64,000 bases of DNA from G965202915 sp965205955 (GCA_965205955.1 OZ242192.1:1240001-1304000), one strand, 5' to 3'; counted from the stretch's first letter, positions 42,746 through 52,425 are shown. Numbers and translations: made by a program. The notes: generated from the sequence alone by a model not told the origin.

Positions 42746-44272
42746 ATGCAACGCATCAACACTCTCAAATCCGCCGCCAAAGCAGTCGCAGCCGTTATGG
42801 TTTTCTGTGTCGTTGTCGTAGTGCCGGGGTGTACCGACTACTCTCACTTGCCCAACTGCACGGCGGATGTATATTGCCTCAGGTCCATTAGTTGGAAAGT
42901 CATCACGCCTGTCGAACTGCAGGTGATGATTGACGCAGGGGCGGATGTCAATGCGAAGACGGTTTTTGAGCACGTAACTCCGCTTCACCGGGTGGCAGAG
43001 GAAGGAAAAGCCGAACTCATTCCCATCCTTGTACAGGCGGGTGCGGATGTCAATGCGAAAGATAAAGATGGCTTCACTCCGCTTCACGTGGCGGCATTTG
43101 CAGGAAAAGCCGGAGTCATTCCTGTCCTTGTCGAGGCGGGTGCGGATGTCAATGCGAAAGCTGTCCTTGTTGATGCGGGTGCGGATGTCAATGCGAAAGA
43201 TAAAGATGGCTTCACTCCGCTTCACGTGGCGGCATTTGCAGGAAAAGCCGGAGTCATTCCTGTCCTTGTCGAGGCGGGTGCGGATGTCAATGCGAAAGCT
43301 GTCCTTGTCGAGGCGGGTGCGGATGTCAATGCGAAAGCTGTCCTTGTCGAGGCGGGTGCGGATGTCAATGCGAAAGGTGATGAAGGCTGGACTCCGCTTC
43401 TGTTAGCAGCAAAAGAAGGAAAAGCCGAAGCCATTTCTGCCCTTGTCGAGGCGGGTGCGGATGTCAATGCGAAAAAAGATAAAAACGGCGGGACTCCGCT
43501 TCACTACGCGGCAGGGAACGGAAAAGCCGAAGTCATTCCTGTCCTTGTCGAGGCGGGTGCGGATGTCAATGCGAAAGCTCATAGCGGCCGGACTCCGCTT
43601 CACTGGGCGCCATTGCACGGAAAAGCCGGAGTCATTCCTGTCCTTGTCGAGGCGGGTGCGGATGTCAATGCGAAAGCTAATGGCGGTTGGACTCCGCTTC
43701 ACATAGCGGCATATTGGGGAAAAGCCGAAACCATTTCTGCCTTTGTCGAGGCGGGTGCGGATGTCAATGCGAAAACCAAACTACAAGGTTGGACTCCGTT
43801 TCACTGGGCGGCAGGGAACGGAAAAGCTGAAGTCATTCCTGTCCTTGTTATCCTTGTCGAGGCGGGTGCGGATGTCAATGCGAAAGATAATGTCGGCCGG
43901 ACTCCGCTTCACATAGCGGCACACAACGGAAAAGCCAAAGTCATTCCTGCTCTTGTCGAGGTGGGTGCGGATGTCAATGCGAAAGATAAAGAAGGTGGGA
44001 CTCCGCTTCACTGGGCGGTATATACCAGAAAAGCCGAAGTCATTCCTGTCCTTGTCGAGGCGGGTGCGGATGTCAATGCGAAAAATAATGTAGGCTGGAC
44101 TCCGCTTTACGCGGCGGCACAAAAAGGAAAAGCCGAAGTCATTCCTGCCCTTGTCGAGGCGGGTGCGGATGTCAATGCGAAAAATAATGTAGGCTGGACT
44201 CCGCTAGATGCTGCAAAAAACGGAAGACATTTGAATGCCTTCAGAGCCTTGGAAAGAGCGGGAGCAAAATAA
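42746..44272 (+). CDS. Exported ankyrin-repeat protein B, probable lipoprotein
   Basis: 508 aa. A hydrophobic leader ends in VVVVPGC (possible lipobox, Cys29) and a SHLPNC neck follows. Then come about 12 ankyrin repeats and 15 occurrences of GADVNAK. Three extra 13-residue inserts (AVLVEAGADVNAK or AVLVDAGADVNAK) between full repeats near residues 132-215 are partial copies of a repeat tail, so they do not add complete ankyrin modules. A 9-bp duplication (VILV-ILVEAG) occurs near 43845. It is paralogous to protein A, 35 bp upstream, and probably co-transcribed. Confidence 0.85.
   Translation: MQRINTLKSAAKAVAAVMVFCVVVVVPGCTDYSHLPNCTADVYCLRSISWKVITPVELQVMIDAGADVNAKTVFEHVTPLHRVAEEGKAELIPILVQAGADVNAKDKDGFTPLHVAAFAGKAGVIPVLVEAGADVNAKAVLVDAGADVNAKDKDGFTPLHVAAFAGKAGVIPVLVEAGADVNAKAVLVEAGADVNAKAVLVEAGADVNAKGDEGWTPLLLAAKEGKAEAISALVEAGADVNAKKDKNGGTPLHYAAGNGKAEVIPVLVEAGADVNAKAHSGRTPLHWAPLHGKAGVIPVLVEAGADVNAKANGGWTPLHIAAYWGKAETISAFVEAGADVNAKTKLQGWTPFHWAAGNGKAEVIPVLVILVEAGADVNAKDNVGRTPLHIAAHNGKAKVIPALVEVGADVNAKDKEGGTPLHWAVYTRKAEVIPVLVEAGADVNAKNNVGWTPLYAAAQKGKAEVIPALVEAGADVNAKNNVGWTPLDAAKNGRHLNAFRALERAGAK
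43060..43375. repeat. 39-bp partial-ankyrin repeats within protein B
   Basis: Units beginning gctgtccttgtcgaggcggg occur in direct succession around 43160, 43300 and 43340, next to a longer duplication (aaagataaagatggcttcac... at ~43060 and ~43195). All keep frame. They show recent expansion by recombination between identical repeat tails. Confidence 0.8.
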
Positions 44273-44319
44273 TTTGATTTGCTGGTACTATACTCCGCCC
44301 ATTTGCAAAAGCCGATATT

Positions 44320-44388
44320 GACACAAGGCGCGGGTCAATGGGAAAAATAAAAACGGTTTGACTCCGTTTCACACAGCGACAGAATAAG
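44320..44388 (+). pseudogene. Single ankyrin-repeat scrap
   Basis: One frame reads VNGKNKNGLTPFHTATE-stop, an ankyrin repeat start that matches the consensus of proteins A and B. It sits 50 bp after protein B with no start codon, as the worn 3' end of a further lost copy. Confidence 0.55.
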
Positions 44389-44453
44389 CTAAGGCACTTT
44401 CCCGTACACCCTGATGTCGTTGATTCGGGTTAATCAGGTTGCGTAGTCATAAA

Positions 44454-45512
44454 TCAAGCGTCCTCTTCATCATCCGGTTTTTCAAGAAGTTCGGGCTTTC
44501 GTTGCCGAATAATCTCTTCCATTCCATCTTCCAATTGACCCTTCTCATCCAGCACCACTTTATTCGAGAATTTTGCTTTGTACAAGGTTTTTGCTTTGAG
44601 TAATTGCTCAACCTGCAAATTTATTTCGATTAAATGAGCCCTTCGTAAATCAACCTTGTGTAGCTTAGCCTTTTGTAAATCAGCATCGTTTAATTTAGCC
44701 TCTCGTAAATCAGCTTCGCGTAAATCAGCCTCATATAAATCAGCCCAATATAAATCAGCATTGTGTAACTTGGCCTTTTGTAAATTAGCCTTTCGTAACT
44801 CGGCCTTTTGTAATTTGGCCTTTCGTAAATCAGCGCCTATTAAATTGGCGCCTATTAGTTCAGCCCCTTTTAAATCAGCCCCTTCCAAATTCGCTTTGAA
44901 TCTCTTATAGATTTTGCGACTTGGAGTTTTAACAAACAACAAATTCAGTATGCTTTGGATTTCTATTGTGGGATCTTCCCGCTCAGATTGCGTGGGTTCT
45001 CTCTGGCCAGATTCTCTCATTTCCTTTTTGTATTTGTCTTTCGCGGTAGTCTCCCGGATATGCGCACATAAAATCTCAAACACCCGTTCACGGTATTCAT
45101 CCACTTCCTGGGCGATATGATGTAGCACGTAAATGCCACCCAAGTGGGTGGATGCCGATTCATGCCCCAAATGCTCAATGGCATTTTTGAACCGTTCGTC
45201 AATGTTTCCCTTTTCGGTCAATTCTGTTGTTGTTTGCATTGCCTCGGCAGTTTTTTCCGACGCTGTCGCTCGGCGGTTGGAAACATAGATTTGCAAAACC
45301 AACAATCCACCGCCAATCAGATAGCCAATAAATTTTGCAAGTTCCGCACCAAACAGGGACCAAATAATAACCAGGACAATAACTAGGACGGCGAATGTGG
45401 CGCCAACACCAAAAAGTGCCGCTTTAGCCGAAATCGGTGAATCTCCCCACCGCCTTTTCAGATAGGCGAGCAACTCTTTACTTAGTTTCTGGGGTTTCTG
45501 TTTTTTACTCAC
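44454..45512 (-). CDS. Membrane protein with pentapeptide repeats
   Basis: 352 aa. Two hydrophobic segments (residues ~32-52 and 57-76) are followed by a soluble helical domain with NIDERFKNAIEHLGHES and GGIYVLHHIAQE, and then about 19 pentapeptide repeats of the A(D/N)Lxx type (residues ~210-305, such as GADLKGAELIGANLIGADLR in part) that should form a right-handed beta-helix. An acidic tail follows. The soluble domain plus repeats occurs in a widespread family of unknown role. Transcribed towards the ankyrin genes. Confidence 0.85.
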   Translation of the reverse strand: MSKKQKPQKLSKELLAYLKRRWGDSPISAKAALFGVGATFAVLVIVLVIIWSLFGAELAKFIGYLIGGGLLVLQIYVSNRRATASEKTAEAMQTTTELTEKGNIDERFKNAIEHLGHESASTHLGGIYVLHHIAQEVDEYRERVFEILCAHIRETTAKDKYKKEMRESGQREPTQSEREDPTIEIQSILNLLFVKTPSRKIYKRFKANLEGADLKGAELIGANLIGADLRKAKLQKAELRKANLQKAKLHNADLYWADLYEADLREADLREAKLNDADLQKAKLHKVDLRRAHLIEINLQVEQLLKAKTLYKAKFSNKVVLDEKGQLEDGMEEIIRQRKPELLEKPDDEEDA

Positions 45513-45631
45513 GACTTTGCCTCATCTGGGTATTTTTCCAACTTCAATAATAAGAAAAGCAAGCCTCCCGGGCAATAGCGGAAATGGCGGAAATACCGGT
45601 TTCAACGCAACCCCGCCGCATGAATCCATAA

Positions 45632-45889
45632 TTATTTCTCATCCTCGTCCTCGACAATCTCCCCCTCAACCGTTACTCCGTCTTCTTCGTGCTGGTCCTC
45701 CAGTTTCTTTTTCTTGAAGGTGGCAAGCAGGGCGGCGATACATCCGAGAATGAGTTCGTCCAGCAGTGGAACAAAATCGGGGATAAAAATATTGACGGCC
45801 AGCAGGGCAACGACAATAAGGAACGACTTCCTGTATTTAAGCCGGTCGGAAAAAGCGAGCACCAGCCTGATCAATGATCCGGCGTTCAT
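45632..45889 (-). CDS. DUF6116-type small membrane protein
   Basis: 85 aa with two hydrophobic segments (FLIVVALLAVNIFIP; ELILGCIAALLATF) then KKKKLED and a strongly acidic tail (EIVEDEDEK). The family name is given from general resemblance and is less sure than the gene itself. The tail has a broken relative at 39110-39182 inside the island. Function unknown. Confidence 0.7.
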   Translation of the reverse strand: MNAGSLIRLVLAFSDRLKYRKSFLIVVALLAVNIFIPDFVPLLDELILGCIAALLATFKKKKLEDQHEEDGVTVEGEIVEDEDEK

Positions 45890-45979
45890 ATCCTGCCTAT
45901 AGACCGGGGATGCCGATAAGTGGCCTGTTAGCGTTCAACTGGTGCCGGGGCGCAGGGTTTGCGCCGCCGATAAGGATAA

Positions 45980-46330
45980 TTATCCGAATGTGTGTTGGAT
46001 CTCATCGAACTGCGCATCGATCACATGGACGTTGGTGTATCCCATCATCTGCAAGGTATGGGCGGACAGCGATGCACGACCGCCGGCACCGCAGTGGACC
46101 AGGATAGGAGTATCCGCTTGCGGGCATAGATCGGTGATCTTCATTTCAAGCAGGCCGCGGGGGATGTTGGTGGAATCGGTGAGTTTTGCTGCCGCAGTCT
46201 CCGCCGGCTCCCGCACGTCGATGATGACTGCATCATCATGTCGGTCGAAAAACAATTTGGCCGCGGTGGCATCCTTGAGATTGCACTGCATCTTGGCCGA
46301 TTCAATTAGTTTGCTGACTGGTACTATCAT
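45980..46330 (-). CDS. Single-domain rhodanese-like protein
   Basis: 116 aa. The active-site loop is HCGAGGRA with Cys80, and the N-terminal VIIDVREPAE motif is typical. Single-domain rhodaneses move sulfane sulfur or act on thiols. It is divergent from hemE with 122 bp between. The residues around Cys80 lack the Arg/Lys that would strengthen a thiosulfate assignment. Confidence 0.9.
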   Translation of the reverse strand: MIVPVSKLIESAKMQCNLKDATAAKLFFDRHDDAVIIDVREPAETAAAKLTDSTNIPRGLLEMKITDLCPQADTPILVHCGAGGRASLSAHTLQMMGYTNVHVIDAQFDEIQHTFG

Positions 46331-46452
46331 TTGTATTCCTCACAATATCTAATGTGTCTGGTTCCAGGCCGGAATGGTTTGCAGATGTAATCTGCCGTTG
46401 AAATCCAGTATTATGCGCATAGTAATCAATTTAACCGAGACAATCTATTGCC

Positions 46453-47550
46453 ATGTTTCCCGTATTGAAAAATGATCGATGTATCAGGGCGCTGTTGCGC
46501 CAAGACGTGGATGTGACGCCGGTATGGATCATGCGCCAGGCCGGGCGCTATTTGCCCGAATACAAGCAGACCCGCGCGAAGGCCGGGGATTTCATGACGC
46601 TCTGCAAAACCCCCGAACTTGCCTGTGAAGTGACCTTGCAGCCGGTCAATCGTTACCCGCTGGATGCGGCCATTCTGTTTTCCGATATATTGACCGTGCC
46701 GGATGCGATGGGTCTGGGGCTTTCGGTGGTGGAAAACACCGGCCCGGTATTTGAGAAGACCGTGCGCACCGAAGCCGAGATTAGCGCATTGAAGGTGCCC
46801 GATCCCGCAGACGATCTCGGCTATGTTACCGAGGCGGTATCGCTGATCCGCAGAGAACTGGACGGGCGTGTGCCACTGATCGGTTTTGCCGGCAGCCCCT
46901 GGACGCTGTCTGTGTATATGGTGGAAGGCGGTTCCAGCAAGTACTTTCATAATGTCAAGGGACTGCTCTATACAGAGCCCCGTGCGCTGCATACCTTGTT
47001 GGGCAAGCTAGCCGATGCGGTGGCCCTCTATCTCAACGCCCAGATAGAGGCGGGCGCCCAGGCGGTGATGATCTTCGACACCTGGGGGGGTATTCTGACG
47101 CACGGAAAATATAAAGAATTTTCCCTGGCGTATATGCGGCAAATAATCGGACAGCTCCGGCGTGAATATGAGGGGAAAACCATCCCGGTGATATTGTTCA
47201 CCAAGGGCGCCGGGCTATGGATGGGATCCATCGCCGACAGCGGTTGCGATGCCGTCGGGGTAGACTGGAGCGGGAATATCGGCGATGTAAGAAAACAGAT
47301 AGGAGCAAGGGTTGCGTTGCAGGGGAATATGGACCCGGCCGCACTGTATGCCGGTCCGGAGGGCATTCAAAAGGAAGTGGCAGATATCCTGGAAAGCTAT
47401 GGTCATGGCAACGGTCATGTATTCAATCTCGGTCATGGTATACAACAATACGTTGATCCCGAACATGTGGGCGTATTTGTCGATGCAGTACACGAATTGA
47501 GCCGGCCCTATCACGATAAAGATGCCGTGGTGCAAGTCGGTGAAGGATAA
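46453..47550 (+). CDS. hemE: Uroporphyrinogen decarboxylase
   Basis: 365 aa, usual length. The N-terminal signature PVWIMRQAGRYLPEY (residues ~23-37) supplies the substrate-binding Arg residues and ILFSDILTVPDAMG supplies the catalytic Asp. It converts uroporphyrinogen III to coproporphyrinogen III in haem synthesis. The start follows an A+T-rich leader; the next gene begins 4 nt after its stop. Confidence 0.97.
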   Translation: MFPVLKNDRCIRALLRQDVDVTPVWIMRQAGRYLPEYKQTRAKAGDFMTLCKTPELACEVTLQPVNRYPLDAAILFSDILTVPDAMGLGLSVVENTGPVFEKTVRTEAEISALKVPDPADDLGYVTEAVSLIRRELDGRVPLIGFAGSPWTLSVYMVEGGSSKYFHNVKGLLYTEPRALHTLLGKLADAVALYLNAQIEAGAQAVMIFDTWGGILTHGKYKEFSLAYMRQIIGQLRREYEGKTIPVILFTKGAGLWMGSIADSGCDAVGVDWSGNIGDVRKQIGARVALQGNMDPAALYAGPEGIQKEVADILESYGHGNGHVFNLGHGIQQYVDPEHVGVFVDAVHELSRPYHDKDAVVQVGEG

Positions 47551-47554
47551 ATTG

Positions 47555-48442
47555 ATGCTCATTGCCAAGGGATTTTGCATGGGATCGGCGGACGTGGTGC
47601 CGGGGGTCAGCGGCGGCACGATGGCATTTATTCTGGGCATTTACCGCCAGCTTATCGAGGCGATTACATCATTCGATTTGATTTGGGTGAAGAGCATTTT
47701 CACACTGGATATCAGGACCGCCCTGACCCGCCCGGATTTTGCATTTTTACTCCCGCTGGCAACGGGAATTTTTCTTGCATTGATGTTTTTTACCCGGATT
47801 ATTTCCCTGCCTGAGCTCATTCGCACCGAACCGGAATTGATCTACAGCCTGTTTTTTGGATTGATCAGCGGCTCAATCCTCGTGCTATTGGGGCAGGCGC
47901 GCCGATTCCGCCTGGGCGGCGCCGTTGCCCTGTTGGCCGGGCTGGCATTCGGATTCATCATTGTAACTCTGACCCCCGCTGCGACCCCCGATGCCGGTTG
48001 GTTTATTTTTATTTGCGGCGCATTGGCCGCCGCTGCGATGCTTCTTCCCGGCCTGTCCGGTTCCTTTGTTTTGCTGATACTGGGAAAATACGCCCATATA
48101 TTCGACGCCATCGGCTACTTCAAATTCGCCGTCATCGTTCCCTTTGCGCTCGGTGTGGCCGCCGGGTTAATCCTGTTTTCGCGCATTCTTTCCTGGTTGC
48201 TGCACCGCTATTACCAACGCACCATATTATTCATCCTGGGCGTACTGGCTGCTTCCCTGTGGAGCATCTGGCCGTTCCAGCATCGCCGGTTCGGGGTCAT
48301 TCGGCAGAAAGAGCACATTATTGGCGCCGATCCTTATTTGCCAATGACGCTCTCCTATGATGTATTGATACTGATTGGAATGATTATTACCGGATTTTCC
48401 ATTGTGCTGATACTCAACCGCGGCAGACCCGGCACGGGCTGA
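47555..48442 (+). CDS. DUF368 family multi-pass membrane protein
   Basis: 295 aa from the ATG at 47555; GAAGGATA of the hemE end serves as its ribosome binding site. The frame is open back to 47522, inside hemE. It begins with the DUF368 signature KGFCMGSADVVPGVSGGTMA and has 8-9 TM segments with a second LPGLSGSFVLLILG. Relatives have been proposed as polyisoprenyl-phosphate flippases, but the role here is inference. Cotranscription with hemE is likely. Confidence 0.88.
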   Translation: MLIAKGFCMGSADVVPGVSGGTMAFILGIYRQLIEAITSFDLIWVKSIFTLDIRTALTRPDFAFLLPLATGIFLALMFFTRIISLPELIRTEPELIYSLFFGLISGSILVLLGQARRFRLGGAVALLAGLAFGFIIVTLTPAATPDAGWFIFICGALAAAAMLLPGLSGSFVLLILGKYAHIFDAIGYFKFAVIVPFALGVAAGLILFSRILSWLLHRYYQRTILFILGVLAASLWSIWPFQHRRFGVIRQKEHIIGADPYLPMTLSYDVLILIGMIITGFSIVLILNRGRPGTG

Positions 48443-48461
48443 CTTGCAAGGAATCATGGCC

Positions 48462-50915
48462 ATGCCGTTATCGGAAATAATTCTGGTCATAATGGGCTTG
48501 CTGACCATTGCGATGACCGCGGCGGTAATATGCCGCAATATCCCCGTTCCCTATACGGTGTTTCTGGTGGTACTCGGCGTCCTGATCGGCTGGCTGGCCA
48601 GATCCTACCCCCGGTTTGAATTACTGCTGCAATTTCAACTGACGCCTGATCTGGTATTATTTTTATTTTTACCGGCCCTGATATTCGAAGCCGCCTTCAA
48701 TCTCGATGCCAGACAACTACTGAAAGACCTGGCGCCGGTGATGGCCCTTGCCATTCCGGCCCTGTTGATTTCCACTGCAATCATCGCCGCCGGTCTCTGG
48801 TTGGTGCTGGACATGCAAATTATAATGGCGCTGCTGTTTGGCGCCCTGATCTCCGCAACCGATCCGGTAGCGGTGATAACCCTGTTCAAGGAGCTGGGCG
48901 TTCCGCATCGATTGACCATTCTGGTCGAGGGCGAATCCCTGCTGAATGACGCAACCGCAATCGTACTGTTCAATATCATTCTCGGTTTAGCCCTGACCGG
49001 CGCCGCCGTCGGGATGGCCGATGCCGGCGGTGCGGTAGCGGAATTTATACGGGTATTCCTGGGCGGCATCCTGGTTGGCGCGCTCATAGGCGTAGCCGTC
49101 AGCGAGTTCCTGTACCGTCTGCGGGCAGGGTTGAACTCCTATATGATCATGTCGATTGTGCTGGCTTATTCCAGTTTCGCCATTGCCGAGCACATACTGC
49201 ATGTATCCGGTGTAATGGCGATTGTATCCGGCGCGGTCTCTCTCGGAGTATTCGGCGTGAGCCGCATTCCCCAAAGCGCAACCGCAATGGTCAAGGACAC
49301 ATGGGACGTGATCGCCCTGGTTTGCAACTCATTGCTGTTTTTACTGGTGGGTTTATCCGTCGATGTCATGCGGCTGCTGGACCGCGCCGAGGTCATTGCC
49401 GTTGCAATCCTGCTTGTGCTGCTGTCACGGGCTGCGGCGGTATATTCAATGGTTCCGGCGACAATACGGCTTTTTCATCTTCCGCACGTGTCGCTGGGGG
49501 AGCGGCATATCATGTGGTGGGGCGGACTGAAGGGCGGTCTGGCCATCGCGATTGTTTTATCCATCCCGGAGGAGGTCCCGGCAAAACCGCTGTTGCTGGA
49601 TATGACGCTGGGGGTGGTACTGTTTCTATTGTTGATCAATGCCGCGACCATCAGGCCGTTGATTCATGCCCTGGGCATCGATCGCCTGACTGAAGACGAG
49701 AAGGCGGAATTGAAACATGGATTGCTGCATATGCGCCAGCAGGCCGATAATGTTCTGGAGCAGTTCCACGCGGCAGAATTAATATCACGGGGCACCGGTC
49801 AGCTGATCCGGGGAAAGTTGAAAAAAGTCTTTTTGTCGGATGACTTCAAATCGGAAAGGCAGCAGGATCTGCGGTATTTATTCATCTCCGCATTGCGCGT
49901 TGAACTGGAGGAACTGAAACACCTTCGTGACATGGGACTATTGCGGCACTACACCTACCTTGAAATCAAAAACACCTTGCAGCGCGATCGGGAAGCCTGG
50001 CTGGCCAATCCCGAAGCATTCAAATACGAAGAAAAAGACGGCAGCCCGGGCATATTCTCCCGGATTGAAAATCATCTATTGAAGCGTTTGCGTGAACATG
50101 ACTGGGCCTCCGGCATACTGTCGCGCTATCAATACCTGCGATTGTCGAATAGTTTGCAGCGTGATATTGCTGGCGTGTTGATTTGCTCGCGGGTGCTGGA
50201 ACACCTGCGCAATGACGAGGAATATACGCCGGAAATATACGAGCCGATTGAAAAGATGTATTGCGAGCGCATGGACAGGCGAAAACAATACTTGCGCCGG
50301 ATCGCGGCGGAATTTCCGGATTTTTATCTGCGTTTTGAGACCCGGCTGTTTTCCAGAGTCGCCCTGATCAATTCATTGATTCGAGCCGAACAGGCCCATC
50401 AAAACGGTGAAATCGGTTCCAGGGCCTATACCGATATCCGGCAACGCGCACAGAGGGCCCTGTTGGCATTGCCTTCCATATCGATACCGGTTCCAAAGCT
50501 GAAATCCATCGATCTTATTGAAACAGTGCCGCTGCTGCACGGACTTTCCCACGATCTGCTGGCGCGAATTGTAGCAGTATCCCGTCCCGTCACCTTTTTA
50601 AGCGGCGATGTGATCATTGGTGAAAATGAGAAAGGCGATGCCCTGTATATTATTTCCCGCGGGCTGGTATATGTATACCGCGGCGGTGATGAAAATACCC
50701 ATATTGCCGAGTTGCGGGATGGTGATTTTTTTGGCGAGGTCGCCCTGTTGGGGGAGCAGATCAGGACTGCAACGGTCAGGGCGGAAAGTCCGGCAACACT
50801 GCTCAGAATAAGCCGCCGCGACATATTATCCCTGGCCGGTGAACAACCGGAATTAAAGGAGCGGCTCGAGCAGATGCGTACGCTCAGGCAGTCAGAGACC
50901 GGTCCCGTCGTCTGA
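48462..50915 (+). CDS. CPA1 Na+/H+ antiporter with C-terminal cyclic-nucleotide-binding domain
   Basis: 817 aa from the ATG at 48462 (AAGGA 9 nt upstream; an ATG at 48456 and a TTG at 48444 are alternatives). About 12 TM helices with the CPA1 signature ATDPVAVITLFKE and EGESLLNDATAIVLF (ion-binding Asp). A cytoplasmic helical region (residues ~420-670) is followed by a cNMP-binding domain (~680-800) with GDFFGEVALLG and RTATVRA. The ligand pocket Arg/Glu pattern suggests cyclic-nucleotide gating. Its end overlaps lnt by 32 bp (convergent). Confidence 0.9.
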   Translation: MPLSEIILVIMGLLTIAMTAAVICRNIPVPYTVFLVVLGVLIGWLARSYPRFELLLQFQLTPDLVLFLFLPALIFEAAFNLDARQLLKDLAPVMALAIPALLISTAIIAAGLWLVLDMQIIMALLFGALISATDPVAVITLFKELGVPHRLTILVEGESLLNDATAIVLFNIILGLALTGAAVGMADAGGAVAEFIRVFLGGILVGALIGVAVSEFLYRLRAGLNSYMIMSIVLAYSSFAIAEHILHVSGVMAIVSGAVSLGVFGVSRIPQSATAMVKDTWDVIALVCNSLLFLLVGLSVDVMRLLDRAEVIAVAILLVLLSRAAAVYSMVPATIRLFHLPHVSLGERHIMWWGGLKGGLAIAIVLSIPEEVPAKPLLLDMTLGVVLFLLLINAATIRPLIHALGIDRLTEDEKAELKHGLLHMRQQADNVLEQFHAAELISRGTGQLIRGKLKKVFLSDDFKSERQQDLRYLFISALRVELEELKHLRDMGLLRHYTYLEIKNTLQRDREAWLANPEAFKYEEKDGSPGIFSRIENHLLKRLREHDWASGILSRYQYLRLSNSLQRDIAGVLICSRVLEHLRNDEEYTPEIYEPIEKMYCERMDRRKQYLRRIAAEFPDFYLRFETRLFSRVALINSLIRAEQAHQNGEIGSRAYTDIRQRAQRALLALPSISIPVPKLKSIDLIETVPLLHGLSHDLLARIVAVSRPVTFLSGDVIIGENEKGDALYIISRGLVYVYRGGDENTHIAELRDGDFFGEVALLGEQIRTATVRAESPATLLRISRRDILSLAGEQPELKERLEQMRTLRQSETGPVV

Positions 50916-52380
50916 GCTGCAAATAATTGCAGGCGACTATCAAAAGACACAGGACAACGACAGGCCAGTAGCCGAAAAGAATAAAAGGTGTGCTGCCGTG
51001 GCGCCTTTTTATACCGGCGGTCAATACGTAGGGCTCAAACTGTGGCGATTGAGCGATTATATTGCCCTTATGATCGATGATTGCCGATATACCCGTATTC
51101 GTCGAGCGCAACATGAATCGCTCCGTCTCCATTGAACGCATGCGGGCGATCTGCAGATGCTGATGCGGCGCAATAGAATCGCCGAACCAGGCATCATTGC
51201 TCAGGTTGACCAGGATCTCCGCCGCCGGCAGCGACCGGCGAATCTCCTCCCCAAAGGCATTCTCATAGCAGAGCGACAAACCGAGGATCCCCTTGCTTGT
51301 CTTGAAGCCGGCGCCGCCCGAACTATCAGGGCTGAAATCAGACACCGGTATATGCAGGGCGCTCAGTATCGGCGCCAGAAATGAGTGGAAGGGGATATAT
51401 TCCCCAAACGGCACCAAATGATGTTTATGGTACAGATGCTCATCATCATTGATTAACAGTATGCTGTTGTGATAACGCTCCCCGCTTGTATCCCTGGAAA
51501 GTATTCCCGTTAAAAAAACCGTTTTGAACTCATTCACCGAGTCCCGGATCGAATCCAGTACCTCTTCGGCCTCGTGCACAAAAGCGGGCAGGGCGGTTTC
51601 CGGCCAGACCACCACGTCCCTGTCTTGGTATGGTGCGGTCAATCCCAGATAAAGCCGGTAGGTTTTATTCCGAATTGCCGGGTCCCATTTTTGTGCCTGC
51701 GGTATTGCGCCCTGCACCAGCGCCGCCGACAGCTCTCCCTCATATTCACTGGTCCAGCTGATGCTGTTCAATAAAAATGCCCCGGCAAAAACAGCGGCAA
51801 TAACCGCGCATGCAAGCCTCCGATGCTGCTTCAGACCCAGCAGGACTATACAGCCGGCGACAACACAAGCGATAAAACTTACCCCATACACACCCAATAC
51901 CGGCGCATAGCGGGAAAGGATAAAATCCGTCTGGCTGGCGCCAAGATTGAGCCAGGGAAAGCCGGTCAAAAACCAGCCGCGGCACCATTCCGTCAACGTC
52001 CACAATGCCGGCAACGCCAGCAAATACTGCACAAGGCAGCTTCTGTTGCAAAACAGCCGCCCCAGCATTCCGGCTACCGCCGGATACAGGCCAAGAAAGG
52101 CCACCAGGGTAAAGGTAAGGGCATATGCGCCGGCAAGAGGGACTCCGCCAAACAGATTGATACTGATATGCAGCCAGCCGGTACCGGTGGCAAACAGCAA
52201 AAAGCCGAACAGATAGCCGGCCCAAAATGCCTGTTTCGCTGTGCATGAATGCCAGACAAAAAACAGCAGCGCCGGTGAAACAAGGCCCAAGAAATAATAA
52301 TTATAGGGGGCGTAGGCGAATGGCAGCAGGAGGCCCGCCAGCGCGGCCAGCGCGAATTTCAAATACTTGTTATTTTGCAA
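50884..52380 (-). CDS. lnt: Apolipoprotein N-acyltransferase
   Basis: 498 aa. Eight hydrophobic N-terminal segments precede the nitrilase-like domain, with Glu of the triad in VVWPETALPAF, Lys region HKHHLVPFGEYIP, and Cys in LSLCYENAFG. It adds the third acyl chain to outer-membrane lipoproteins after Lgt (61176, also here) and signal peptidase II. First-to-last order phoH-ybeY-corC-lnt is the classical cluster. Confidence 0.95.
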   Translation of the reverse strand: MQNNKYLKFALAALAGLLLPFAYAPYNYYFLGLVSPALLFFVWHSCTAKQAFWAGYLFGFLLFATGTGWLHISINLFGGVPLAGAYALTFTLVAFLGLYPAVAGMLGRLFCNRSCLVQYLLALPALWTLTEWCRGWFLTGFPWLNLGASQTDFILSRYAPVLGVYGVSFIACVVAGCIVLLGLKQHRRLACAVIAAVFAGAFLLNSISWTSEYEGELSAALVQGAIPQAQKWDPAIRNKTYRLYLGLTAPYQDRDVVVWPETALPAFVHEAEEVLDSIRDSVNEFKTVFLTGILSRDTSGERYHNSILLINDDEHLYHKHHLVPFGEYIPFHSFLAPILSALHIPVSDFSPDSSGGAGFKTSKGILGLSLCYENAFGEEIRRSLPAAEILVNLSNDAWFGDSIAPHQHLQIARMRSMETERFMLRSTNTGISAIIDHKGNIIAQSPQFEPYVLTAGIKRRHGSTPFILFGYWPVVVLCLLIVACNYLQLRRRDRSLTA

Positions 52381-52425
52381 ATCAGGCGGTAAAAACCGGC
52401 GGCCAGATACCGCTCAGCGCGCCAA

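Noticed and set aside
43060..44200. CRISPR-like regular repeats
   Set aside because: Units are contiguous in-frame ankyrin codons (99 and 39 bp) with no unique spacers and no cas genes.
44656..44910. 84-codon Ser/Ala/Lys-rich plus-strand frame
   Set aside because: Antisense of the pentapeptide repeats; periodic composition only mirrors them.
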